Positions 17,981-26,550 of a stretch of 64,000 nt of DNA are shown piece after piece; position 1 is the first letter of the stretch; every line of letters starts with the position of its first letter. The DNA is taken from assembly GCF_037577855.1 (NCBI RefSeq), contig NZ_JBAKFX010000015.1:1-64000 (forward strand), given 5' to 3'. The position numbers were made by a program, and so were the translations under genes. The notes under the pieces were generated by a model. That model was not told the origin of the DNA and did not search any database. It saw nothing but the letters and a program-made list of their open reading frames with translations. The DNA comes from Dethiothermospora halolimnae. Lineage in GTDB: Bacteria > Bacillota > Clostridia > Tissierellales > VENL01.

Positions 17981-18805
17981 TTAATCACCTATCTTTACTA
18001 TAAAATCTATTCTATTATTACACTTATCTACATCAATACTACCACTATATTTTTCTACCAACTCTTTAACTATGTATAGTCCATAACCCCTACCGGTATT
18101 CTCTTTAGTGGAGAAACCTTGCTTGAAAAAATCTTCAGTATTTATATCTTCGTCTATATAGGGATTACCTATTTTAAATATATAGCCATCAAGGTTTTCG
18201 GTATGCTCAACATGAAAAAACATTTTCTTAGGTATATCATTGGTTAAAACATACTCTATGGAATTATCTAAAAGGTTTCCAACAATACTAGATATATCCC
18301 AAGGTTTAATTGAAGATAGCTTGACTCTACAGTACTTCTCTATAACAAACTCTATTTCCTTTTCGTTTGCTAATTCTTTTTTAGTGTTAACAAGGGCTGT
18401 TAAAGTAGGATTACCTAAACGGAGAAAATGACCTGAAAACCTGTAGCTATTTGAGATCCCCTGTAGATAGTTTTTAGCAACATCATATTCTTCTAAAATA
18501 AGCATAGAACTAACGGTTTGAATATGATTAATATGGTCATGACCTTTTTGTCTAAGGAGATTAATCATAGCTTCTGTATTTTTTAAATCTGTTTTAACCA
18601 CTTCTAATTCCTTTTCCCTTATTAAACTTTTTATAAATTTTATTAAGACGGATATATTTATAATGATTATTAAAGCAATAGATAGAATACCTATTAAAAA
18701 CCACCTATTAAAATGTTTATATCTTTTAGTTAATAAAAGAAATAATAGTAGAAAGATAATTAATGTTTGACCAAGACCTATAATAAACCAAAGTTTTTTA
18801 TTCAT
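17981..18805 (-). CDS. GHKL-type sensor histidine kinase
   Basis: A 274-residue kinase with two N-terminal membrane helices and almost no external loop, a Spo0B-like helical region with GHDHINHIQ holding the likely phospho-acceptor histidine, and a GHKL ATPase domain (GNLLDNSIEY; GRGYGLYIVKEL). This is the NatK/CitS-like class rather than the classic HisKA class. ATG follows GGAGAG. It is divergent from the ABC exporter pair, with 253 bases between them. Confidence 0.88.
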   Translation of the reverse strand: MNKKLWFIIGLGQTLIIFLLLFLLLTKRYKHFNRWFLIGILSIALIIIINISVLIKFIKSLIREKELEVVKTDLKNTEAMINLLRQKGHDHINHIQTVSSMLILEEYDVAKNYLQGISNSYRFSGHFLRLGNPTLTALVNTKKELANEKEIEFVIEKYCRVKLSSIKPWDISSIVGNLLDNSIEYVLTNDIPKKMFFHVEHTENLDGYIFKIGNPYIDEDINTEDFFKQGFSTKENTGRGYGLYIVKELVEKYSGSIDVDKCNNRIDFIVKIGD

Positions 18806-18996
18806 AATATTAACTCTCCATAAATTCTATTCAAATTAATTATATAATAAATAAAGTTTAATAAAAAGATGTTAAGAGATATGTTAACAAAAGAATTATT
18901 ATTTATAATATAATTAACATACATGAATAATAACCTTAAAAAACAAGGAACATTTTAAATATATTAATAAAAAAATAATAAATATTAATTATAACC

Positions 18997-19025
18997 TTGA
19001 CAAAATTAATATGCAGTAATATAAT
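18997..19025 (+). promoter_or_regulatory. Consensus sigma-A promoter of the ABC exporter pair
   Basis: TTGACA (18997-19002), exactly 17 bases, then TATAAT (19020-19025), 33 bases before the start codon. This is a perfect vegetative promoter. Confidence 0.85.
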
Positions 19026-19058
19026 TTAAATTACAAATATTTCATAAGGGGGATTAAT

Positions 19059-20825
19059 ATGGAGAGTAAAAATACTACTTTCGCTAAATTCAGAAGATTA
19101 TTAAAAATGTTTCCTAAAAAATCCTATTTTACATTGGGAATAATCTTTATAGTATTAATGTCAATAACTTCAATAGCCACATCCTATGTAATTAGACATT
19201 TTTTAGATTCGGCTGCCAATAAGGATATGGATCTTTTCATCAATACGCTTTACTTAGGACTGGGAATATTTCTATTAGATACTTTGTTAAGTTATTTAAA
19301 AGTAAAGTTACTGGGGATATATACCGAGTCTGGTGTTACTAGGTTAAGGAAGTTATTATCCAAAAAGATAAATAAATTACCTATTAGGGATTTAGAAAAG
19401 AAACATTCAGGAGACTATGTTTCAACAGCAACAAATGATATAGGAAAGGTTAGAACATTTTTTGCCACAACGGTACCGGAGATAATATCTATTCCCCTTA
19501 CCGCTATTTTAGCTTTAATATATCTTTGTATATTAAGTTGGAAACTTACAGTAGTAAGTCTTATACTGACTCCAATATTAATACTAGGAGCAGGGAAATT
19601 AAGTCAATCTATATCCCATATAAGTAGAAGGCTTCAAGATAAACTTGGAAAAGTAAACTCCATTGTCCAAGATGCCATAGGGGGTATAGAGATAAGCAAG
19701 TCATATAATCTAGAGGATAGTTTAGAAGAAAAATATAATCACTCTGTAGAAGAAACCGTTGAGACAGGTAAACATCTTGCTAAAAGGACTTCCATTTTGG
19801 AAGGATTTTCTCAAGTATTGGGAATAGTACCCTTCTTTACGACATTTTTATTAGGGGGATATTGGGCTATTAAAGGGGATATGACAGTGGGAGGTCTACT
19901 TGCTTTTATAAACCTATTAAATTATTTAACTTATCCGGTAAGTCAGTTTCCAAAGCTACTGGGTCAAACTAAAAGTAGTTTAGCAGCCGCCGATAGAATC
20001 TTTGAAGTAATGGATGATATGGAGGAAAGGTCAGAAGGTGAAAGTTTCAGTATAGATAATAGTAAGGACTTAATTGAGTTTAACAACGTAAATTTCTCCT
20101 ACCCAGGTAGTAATGAAAAGGTATTGAAAGGTATGAACTTTACCATTAAAAATGGAGAGTCGGTGGCATTGGTAGGTCCCAGTGGTGGAGGTAAAAGTAC
20201 AATTATAAAGCTTCTATTGGGATATTATGAAAATTATGATGGGGATATAATGGTTGGAGAAAGGGAATTAAAGGAGTGGAATTTAAATAGTCTTAGGGAT
20301 ATATCGGCATTGGTATCCCAGGATACCTTTTTATTTCCTGAAACCATAGAAACAAACATAAAATATGGAAGGTTCGATTCCAATGATAAAGATATAATAG
20401 AAGTAGCTAAAAAGGCCAATGCCCACCGTTTTATAGAAGAGTTTAAAGATGGTTATGATACAAAGGTAGGTCAATTGGGGAATACCCTTTCAGGTGGACA
20501 AAAACAGAGGATATCAATAGCTAGGGCAATGATAAAGGATGCTCCTATATTACTTTTAGATGAAGCCACATCTGCCCTTGATACAGAATCAGAAGCACTG
20601 GTTCAAAATGCCCTAGAGGGATTTATAGAGGATAAAACCAGTTTAGTTATAGCCCACAGACTATCAACCATTAAGAATGTGGACAGAATTTTAGTTTTAA
20701 ATAATGGGAAAATAGTGGAAGAGGGAAGTCATGATGAATTAATTAAATTAAATGGTTTTTATACTGAACTATACAATAAACAGCTTAAAAATCAACAGTT
20801 AACTTTAAAGCAGGAGGTGGTATAG
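19059..20825 (+). CDS. ABC exporter half-transporter 1 (fused permease-ATPase)
   Basis: A 588-residue type IV ABC exporter: six membrane helices in the first 300 residues, then an ATPase domain with Walker A GPSGGGKST, signature LSGGQKQR and Walker B ILLLDEATSALD followed by a catalytic glutamate and an H-loop (IAHRLST). The next gene begins at the base after its stop, so the two likely form a heterodimer (lipid, drug or peptide export). Both ATPase sites look intact, unlike heterodimers with one degenerate site. Confidence 0.9.
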   Translation: MESKNTTFAKFRRLLKMFPKKSYFTLGIIFIVLMSITSIATSYVIRHFLDSAANKDMDLFINTLYLGLGIFLLDTLLSYLKVKLLGIYTESGVTRLRKLLSKKINKLPIRDLEKKHSGDYVSTATNDIGKVRTFFATTVPEIISIPLTAILALIYLCILSWKLTVVSLILTPILILGAGKLSQSISHISRRLQDKLGKVNSIVQDAIGGIEISKSYNLEDSLEEKYNHSVEETVETGKHLAKRTSILEGFSQVLGIVPFFTTFLLGGYWAIKGDMTVGGLLAFINLLNYLTYPVSQFPKLLGQTKSSLAAADRIFEVMDDMEERSEGESFSIDNSKDLIEFNNVNFSYPGSNEKVLKGMNFTIKNGESVALVGPSGGGKSTIIKLLLGYYENYDGDIMVGERELKEWNLNSLRDISALVSQDTFLFPETIETNIKYGRFDSNDKDIIEVAKKANAHRFIEEFKDGYDTKVGQLGNTLSGGQKQRISIARAMIKDAPILLLDEATSALDTESEALVQNALEGFIEDKTSLVIAHRLSTIKNVDRILVLNNGKIVEEGSHDELIKLNGFYTELYNKQLKNQQLTLKQEVV

Positions 20826-22574
20826 ATGAAAAAGAAAAGTACTTTTATAAGAATATTTAAGATTATGAAAAAAACATTTATACCATATACCATTGGACTT
20901 TTATTTGCTTCAGCATCCTTTCTTTTAATACAAATATTTCTTTCTAAAATGTTTATGGGGATGTTTAATGCAATAGCTGATAAAGATTTAACTGGAATGT
21001 TAAATGCCATTAAAAGTTCAGGAGTATATACTTTAATCATATTTATTTTATTTCCTTTTTTCAGCTATATGATTGAAAGGTCAGTGGCTGTTACAACAGG
21101 AAATATTAGAACTAGAGTATTTTCTAAGGTTCAAAGTCTTCCTATAAACTATTTTAAGAAAAGACATAGTGGGGACTTAATCTCTAGGCTTACGAATGAT
21201 ATTTTAGAAATTGAAAAGGCATATTCAAATTATTTTGCTAACTTTTTTGCTACCATAGTGGCCGGGGTAGGTACCCTTATATATATATTTATATTAGAAT
21301 GGAGATTGGGAATTTTAACTGTGGCAGGCGGAGGCCTAACCCTTCTAGTTAATATCTACTATGCAAAGATACTAAAGGTCATAAGTGTTGAAGTTCAAGA
21401 AAAGCTATCTAAGTTAAATGAGAGGTTAACAGATCTTTTAGAAGGGATGCCTATTATAAAGAGTTTCAATATTGCTAATATCATTTTAAATAAATATAAT
21501 GAAAAAAATAAAGAAGTATACAAAGCATCCTATAACAGAGCAAATAAAATGGCTGTTATATCGGGGATAAATTCTATTATAGGGATATTCAGTTTTGGAG
21601 CAGTTACTGCCTTAGGGTCCTATTTAGCAATAAAAGGGTATATGGCAGTGGGAGTTATTGTGGCTGTAGTACAATTACAAAATGGAGTAAGGGCTTTAAC
21701 TAGAACTTTAGGAACTTTTATATCGGAAATTCAAGGCTCTTTGGCAGCTGGAGATAGAGTATTTGAAGTGTTGGATGAAGAGGAAGAGCCGGATAGTTAT
21801 GAAATAGAAAAAAAATATAAGATAGCAAAACAGGGAGAGGTTGAGTTTAATAATGTTACCTTTAGTTATGATGAAGAAACTGTTTTGGATAAGTTAACAT
21901 TTAGTGTACCTAAAGGAAAGGTATATGCATTGGCAGGGCCCAGTGGTGGAGGTAAAAGTACTATTTTCAAATTACTGCTTAATTTCTATCCACCTAGTGA
22001 AGGGAATATATCCATAAAAGGGAAGAGTATAGGAGAGCAAAAAATAAAGGATATTAGAAAGGGTATATCCTACGTGCCCCAGGATGCTTATTTATTTGCA
22101 GGTACTATAATAGATAACATAAGACAGGGAAATCAAGATGCAACATTTGATGAAGTGAAAATGGCAGCTAAAAAGGCCAATGCCCATGATTTTATAGAGA
22201 ATATGGAAAATGGCTATGATACATTTGTAGGGGAAAAGGGAGCTAAGCTTTCTGGAGGACAAAAGCAAAGGATAGCAATAGCCAGGGCCATATTAAAGGA
22301 TGCTCCTATATTACTTTTAGATGAAGCCACATCTGCCCTTGATACAGAATCGGAAAAACTAGTTCAACAGGCATTAAATAAACTGATGGTGGGGACAACA
22401 ACCCTTGTTATAGCCCATAGGTTATCCACAATAGAAGATGCCGATGAAATATTAGTATTAAAGGATGGTAGCATAGCAGAAAGGGGAAGTCATAAAGAAT
22501 TACTAGAACTTGAAGGCATATATAAGGGACTATATGACCAGCAATTTGGGAAAAAGGAAAAAGTAGCAATATAA
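20826..22574 (+). CDS. ABC exporter half-transporter 2 (fused permease-ATPase)
   Basis: A 582-residue partner of the previous gene with the same layout: six membrane helices, then GPSGGGKST, LSGGQKQRIAIARA and ILLLDEATSALD. AGGAGGTGG at the end of the previous gene is its ribosome site. The two ATPase domains share long identical stretches (for example KDAPILLLDEATSALDTESE), which suggests duplication. Confidence 0.9.
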   Translation: MKKKSTFIRIFKIMKKTFIPYTIGLLFASASFLLIQIFLSKMFMGMFNAIADKDLTGMLNAIKSSGVYTLIIFILFPFFSYMIERSVAVTTGNIRTRVFSKVQSLPINYFKKRHSGDLISRLTNDILEIEKAYSNYFANFFATIVAGVGTLIYIFILEWRLGILTVAGGGLTLLVNIYYAKILKVISVEVQEKLSKLNERLTDLLEGMPIIKSFNIANIILNKYNEKNKEVYKASYNRANKMAVISGINSIIGIFSFGAVTALGSYLAIKGYMAVGVIVAVVQLQNGVRALTRTLGTFISEIQGSLAAGDRVFEVLDEEEEPDSYEIEKKYKIAKQGEVEFNNVTFSYDEETVLDKLTFSVPKGKVYALAGPSGGGKSTIFKLLLNFYPPSEGNISIKGKSIGEQKIKDIRKGISYVPQDAYLFAGTIIDNIRQGNQDATFDEVKMAAKKANAHDFIENMENGYDTFVGEKGAKLSGGQKQRIAIARAILKDAPILLLDEATSALDTESEKLVQQALNKLMVGTTTLVIAHRLSTIEDADEILVLKDGSIAERGSHKELLELEGIYKGLYDQQFGKKEKVAI

Positions 22575-22648
22575 AAATTTACAAAATAAAACATTTAATA
22601 TATAATATAGATAAAATGAAATTAATTTTTTAAGTTAAGGGGGATCAT

Positions 22649-23053
22649 ATGAGAAAAATTATATCGTTATTAGTAGTTTTATCTATGTTTATGCTGGTAG
22701 GTTTTTCTATCATTGACAATAATAATGGAGATTTAGAAGCCAGTAGAGAAACAGAAGGGGATAGTCTAATAAAGTCAGACGAAATTGTTAAAACTTGTAA
22801 TAGACTTGATGTAAAAGGGGAAGGCATAGATAAAATTAGGGAAAGCTATAAAAAAATAAGTGAAATGGAAGAAGAATTAAAAGAAGAAGGATATAAACTA
22901 AGTAGTAATATAAAAACTAACAATTCATCCAAGGAAGAAATGATTAACAAGCTTAAAGATAATTATAAAAAAATAAGTGAAGAGGAAAAAGAATTAAAAA
23001 AGCTGGCAGATGAACTCGAAGAAATTATAAAATCCCAACAATTAAAAAAATAA
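22649..23053 (+). CDS. Secreted coiled-coil protein of unknown function
   Basis: A 134-residue protein with a signal peptide (MRKIISLLVVLSMFMLVGFS) without a lipobox cysteine. The mature part is charged and almost all helical, with two related segments (SYKKISEMEEELKEEG and NYKKISEEEKELKKLA) that predict a coiled coil. It follows the ABC exporter pair by 74 bases on the same strand with its own AAGGGGG site. The function is unknown; a surface or envelope spacer is possible. Confidence 0.6.
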   Translation: MRKIISLLVVLSMFMLVGFSIIDNNNGDLEASRETEGDSLIKSDEIVKTCNRLDVKGEGIDKIRESYKKISEMEEELKEEGYKLSSNIKTNNSSKEEMINKLKDNYKKISEEEKELKKLADELEEIIKSQQLKK

Positions 23054-23062
23054 TAAAAAATC

Positions 23063-23092
23063 ATAGAGAGATCAAAGTTTTGGTCTCTCTAT
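23063..23092. terminator. Bidirectional terminator
   Basis: ATAGAGAGA and TCTCTCTAT enclose a 12-base loop, with A-run and T-rich flanks. It lies between convergent genes and overlaps the stop of the ECF gene. Confidence 0.8.
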
Positions 23093-23634
23093 ATATTTAT
23101 GTCTTTATTTTTATGTAACACCCTTTTTGGTAATATTTTAAGGGCTGAATAGGAACCTAAAAGTCCTAAACCATAAATTATTATAGATAAAACAATCAAA
23201 GTTAATTTATTACCTATCACAAGATAAATGGTATTACCTGTTATATAGTTAGTTACAAAAAATGATGTTAATAAGCTGAAAACTGGATAAAGGGCAACGG
23301 TAAATAGTACTTTTTTACTACTATTATAATTTCTAAATATTAAAAAACCTACTATTTCTGTAAAAAGTCCAGAAGTCAATATTGCTAATCCCATATAAGG
23401 AGATATAAAAAACATAATAAATGAAAAAACAAAGTTGATCATAGATATAGTTCCTATTTTTCTAATATGAACCACTGGAAGGGTAAGTACGAAACTTAAA
23501 AAACTACTATGAATAATAAATTTTGACCCGGGAATCGGTAGTATGGCTGACACACTATATAAAACATAACCTACAACAACCATAAGGGCCGCTGTCAGGG
23601 CTATAAAAGTAATTTCCTTTGTTGTATACTTCAT
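23089..23634 (-). CDS. ECF transporter S component (substrate-binding membrane protein)
   Basis: A 181-residue protein with six hydrophobic helices. The opening TTKEITFIALTAALMVVVGY and the size match S components of energy-coupling-factor vitamin importers, which work with a shared EcfA/A'/T module encoded elsewhere. The substrate cannot be read from the sequence; no riboswitch was seen upstream. ATG follows AGGAGG. Confidence 0.75.
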   Translation of the reverse strand: MKYTTKEITFIALTAALMVVVGYVLYSVSAILPIPGSKFIIHSSFLSFVLTLPVVHIRKIGTISMINFVFSFIMFFISPYMGLAILTSGLFTEIVGFLIFRNYNSSKKVLFTVALYPVFSLLTSFFVTNYITGNTIYLVIGNKLTLIVLSIIIYGLGLLGSYSALKILPKRVLHKNKDINI

Positions 23635-23694
23635 AGGAAAAACCTCCTTTATATAGATTATACCATATAAATAAACCGGGACAGTAGTCCCGGC

Positions 23695-24192
23695 TTACTT
23701 ATTTAAACAACACTTTTTATATTTTTTTCCACTACCACAGGGGCAAGGTTCATTTCTTCCGATTTTTTTACCCTTTACAACAGTATGGGCCTTGTTATAT
23801 TCCTTCTTTATATCTTTTCTCTTTTCCTTAGTAAGAACATTATCCCATTGGGGTAGTTTATACAGCCAGTCAGCCTTAGCTTCTAACATATTATAGTAAA
23901 GTTTCTCGAAGTCTAATGAAAGTTTGATATTACTTTCCTCTGTTAAATTATCCATATCAACTTCTTCAGTAAGACTTGTATTTACTCCATCTAAAAATCC
24001 AGTAAAGATTACTTTATCCATTTCAAACTTTTCAGCTAAATTAGACAAAGTTCCTTCCACTGTTTCATCCTTATGTTCTAATAAGTATTCATAAACAGAT
24101 TGTTCCTTTGGAAGGTATTCACCCCAAAATTTATTATACTCTTCAGCATCTTCTATATAAGCTGTTTCTTTCCATTGCTCAAATAAAGACAT
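23695..24192 (-). CDS. SEC-C metal-binding domain protein
   Basis: A 165-residue protein from ATG 24192, which follows AAAGGATG; a start 7 codons upstream lacks a ribosome site. It ends in a typical SEC-C zinc-binding motif, GRNEPCPCGSGKKYKKCC. The rest is acidic and helical. The SEC-C tail is also found at the end of SecA, where it binds SecB and ribosomes; here it is attached to a family of unknown role. Confidence 0.85.
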   Translation of the reverse strand: MSLFEQWKETAYIEDAEEYNKFWGEYLPKEQSVYEYLLEHKDETVEGTLSNLAEKFEMDKVIFTGFLDGVNTSLTEEVDMDNLTEESNIKLSLDFEKLYYNMLEAKADWLYKLPQWDNVLTKEKRKDIKKEYNKAHTVVKGKKIGRNEPCPCGSGKKYKKCCLNK

Positions 24193-24342
24193 TATATTCA
24201 TCCTTTCATACAAAATAAACTTAGTCTTAAGTATTATAACATAAATGTAAAGATAATGGATATATATTTTCCATATAGCTTTTATGATATAATTGATTTA
24301 GTACATATTTATAAATAAAAACATATAGGGGAGGAGATTTAA

Positions 24343-24723
24343 ATGAGTTTAAAAGCAATCAATAGTTCAAAGGCACCTAAGGCGGTGGGACCATATTCCC
24401 ATTCAGTAAAGGTGGGTAATCTATTATTTATATCTGGACAACTTCCGATAAATCCAGCTACAGGGGAAATGCCAGAAGATGTTCAGGAGCAAACAAAATA
24501 TTCTCTAGAAAATTGTAAGGTTATAATGGAAGAGGTAAATGCAACATTAGATGATGTAGTTAAGGCTAATATATACATAAAGGATATGGATCAATTTGGA
24601 AAGATAAATGAAGTATATGGAGAGTACTTTAAAGACCACAAACCAGCTAGAGCTTGTGTAGAAGTTGCAAGGCTTCCAAAGGATGCATTAGTTGAAATAG
24701 AAATGATAGTAGAAGTGAAATAA
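24343..24723 (+). CDS. ridA: RidA-family enamine/imine deaminase
   Basis: A 126-residue protein of the YjgF/YER057c/UK114 family. The motifs GPYSHSVKVGNLLFISGQ, IMEEVNATLDDVVK and the late arginine in KPARACVEV, which binds the substrate carboxylate, are present. It hydrolyses reactive 2-aminoacrylate formed by PLP enzymes. The length is normal. It has a GGGGAGGA ribosome site and its own terminator hairpin. Confidence 0.95.
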   Translation: MSLKAINSSKAPKAVGPYSHSVKVGNLLFISGQLPINPATGEMPEDVQEQTKYSLENCKVIMEEVNATLDDVVKANIYIKDMDQFGKINEVYGEYFKDHKPARACVEVARLPKDALVEIEMIVEVK

Positions 24724-24729
24724 TAAAAT

Positions 24730-24928
24730 GGGGGATTACGAATCCCCCATTAACTGATGGGACAGGAGAACAGTCCTATATTTAGTTACTGGAGATTAAA
24801 AAAACCATTAACTGATGGGACAGAGGAACAGTCTTATATTTAGTTATTGGAGATTAAAAATCCCATTAACTGATGGGATAAAGGAACAGTCATAAACTTA
24901 GTTGTTGGGGGATTCGTAATCCCCCAAC
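24730..24928. repeat. 58-bp tandem repeat array (three units) between terminator hairpins
   Basis: Three units begin with ATTAACTGATGGGA at 24749, 24807 and 24865, exactly 58 bp apart. A hairpin GGGGGATT/AATCCCCC (24730-24748) precedes the array and another, GTTGGGGGATT/AATCCCCCAAC (24904-24928), ends it; the internal junctions (GGAGATTAAAAA) look like decayed copies of the same hairpin. The outer hairpins probably terminate ridA and the convergent HAD gene. A related stretch (TTAGTTGCTGGGGGATTCG) occurs at about 48100-48125. Confidence 0.85.
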
Positions 24929-24933
24929 TAATA

Positions 24934-25590
24934 CTATAAAAATAACCCCTCTATTTCATTAAAGGAATCTATAAGATAATCGGGATTCTCCCTTTCTAGC
25001 TCCTCCCTAGTATTTGACCCGGTTGTAATAGAAATCACTTTAGCACCTAAATGCCTAGCTGTTTTAATATCTAAGGTTGTATCACCTATAATATAAATTT
25101 CAGATGGTTCATTATAAATTTTTTTAGATTTTTCTAAAGCAGCTTCTGCAATATCAAACCTTTTAAGTCCATCTTCTCCAAATCCTCCTGTAGGGAAGTA
25201 TTTCCATACTCCTAACTTTTCAAGTTTATATTTGGCTCCAATACTAAGTTCACCGGTTATTAGAGAAAGGTTATAATCTTTTTTAGATAGTTTTTCTATA
25301 AAACTAATGGCATCTGCATTTTCTCTCCAAACATCGGTTGATTTAAACTTCTCTAATTGCTTCTTATATAAATCTAAAAACTGACTCCATATATTTTCAT
25401 TAAAAGCTTTATCGTGATTTTGTAATACTTCCATTAAAACATCTTTATCTGATCTAGCCGATGTATCCACACCCTCCATTGGATTTTCTCTATTTAGAAG
25501 AAGGCTAACAGCCTTACTATAGGGGATATCGGTTCTTTTATCCCTTTTGATTATTGTACCGTTTATATCAAAAAATATTAGCTTATCCAA
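24934..25590 (-). CDS. HAD-family hydrolase
   Basis: A 218-residue HAD-superfamily protein with motif I FFDINGTI, motif II LITGE and a late IIGDTTLDIKTA block. The general acid position is Asn (D8-I-N10) rather than Asp, which is unusual for a phosphatase and may mean slow turnover or a different reaction. The overall form resembles phosphoglycolate phosphatase-like enzymes. A GGAGGTG site precedes the start. Confidence 0.82.
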   Translation of the reverse strand: MDKLIFFDINGTIIKRDKRTDIPYSKAVSLLLNRENPMEGVDTSARSDKDVLMEVLQNHDKAFNENIWSQFLDLYKKQLEKFKSTDVWRENADAISFIEKLSKKDYNLSLITGELSIGAKYKLEKLGVWKYFPTGGFGEDGLKRFDIAEAALEKSKKIYNEPSEIYIIGDTTLDIKTARHLGAKVISITTGSNTREELERENPDYLIDSFNEIEGLFL

Positions 25591-25723
25591 AAAAGCACCT
25601 CCTAATGGTATTTTAATGCTCTAAGTATTTATTTTACAATAACATATAAAAGAAAACATGTAAATTAGATTAAGATTTCATGCTATAATAATATTAAAAT
25701 ATTGAAAACAAAAGGTGGTAACC

Positions 25724-26509
25724 ATGGGGAACAGGGAAATAAGAGATATTAGACCTAATGAGTATAATAGGGTTTTACAATTTATAAAAAAGGATAATGC
25801 TAGAAACTATTTTATCCGATTAGGACTTGAAGGAGATAAAGATGTTTATAAAAGGATAATTGGCGAAGTGGATGAATCTAATAATTTAAAAGCATTATTA
25901 TTTAAAAGAAAGTCAGGAAATTTACAGTTTTATGGGGAGACAGGATATAATGTAGAAGGATTTTCAAAACATATCTCACATATGGAATTTAAATCATTAA
26001 TTAGTCCATCATCCTATTGTGATAACTTTTTAAATAGGGGCTTATTTGCTTCATATAAGGAAGGGGCCTTTATTGGAAAACTTTCTAAAGAGAATAAAAT
26101 AGATAGAGAAGATAATATTGAGTGTATTAAAAAACTGACTGTAGATGATTTAGATAATATTGTTAAATTATACAAAAAAGTATTTAATGGATTTACTTCA
26201 AAGGAAATCATGAAAGAAAAATTAAAAACAAAAAGGGGAAGGGGCTATTGTATATATCATAATAAAGAACTTATATCTGTTGCCCAAAGTGAATTTGAAG
26301 ATAATGATTCAGCAGTAGTTGTTGGAGTTGCAACAGACCCTAAATTTCAAAAAAAGGGACTTGCCAGTAAGTGTTTAAAAATTCTTTCTAATGAATTACA
26401 AAATGAAGATAAGGACATATATCTCCAATATGATAATAAAGATGCAGGTAAAATATATGAAAAATTAGGTTTTATAGTAGTTGATAGGGTAAGACATTAT
26501 TTTAAATAA
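25724..26509 (+). CDS. GNAT-family N-acetyltransferase
   Basis: A 261-residue protein from ATG 25724, which follows AAAGGTGG. The C-terminal half is a GNAT domain with VVVGVATDPKFQKKGLASK (acetyl-CoA-binding) and a final YEKLGF; the N-terminal half is a degenerate GNAT-like domain. The substrate is unknown. Confidence 0.85.
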   Translation: MGNREIRDIRPNEYNRVLQFIKKDNARNYFIRLGLEGDKDVYKRIIGEVDESNNLKALLFKRKSGNLQFYGETGYNVEGFSKHISHMEFKSLISPSSYCDNFLNRGLFASYKEGAFIGKLSKENKIDREDNIECIKKLTVDDLDNIVKLYKKVFNGFTSKEIMKEKLKTKRGRGYCIYHNKELISVAQSEFEDNDSAVVVGVATDPKFQKKGLASKCLKILSNELQNEDKDIYLQYDNKDAGKIYEKLGFIVVDRVRHYFK

Positions 26510-26549
26510 AAACCTGGGACAGAGGGACTGTACCTTTGTCCCAGGTTTT
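26509..26549. terminator. Bidirectional terminator
   Basis: AAAACCTGGGACA and its complement TGTCCCAGGTTTT enclose a 15-base loop. It lies between the GNAT stop and the end of the convergent M16 peptidase gene. Confidence 0.88.
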
Positions 26550-26550
26550 C

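Noticed and set aside
24749..24922. CRISPR array
   Set aside because: The 58-bp units have no variable spacers between them and no cas genes are near; it is a tandem repeat.
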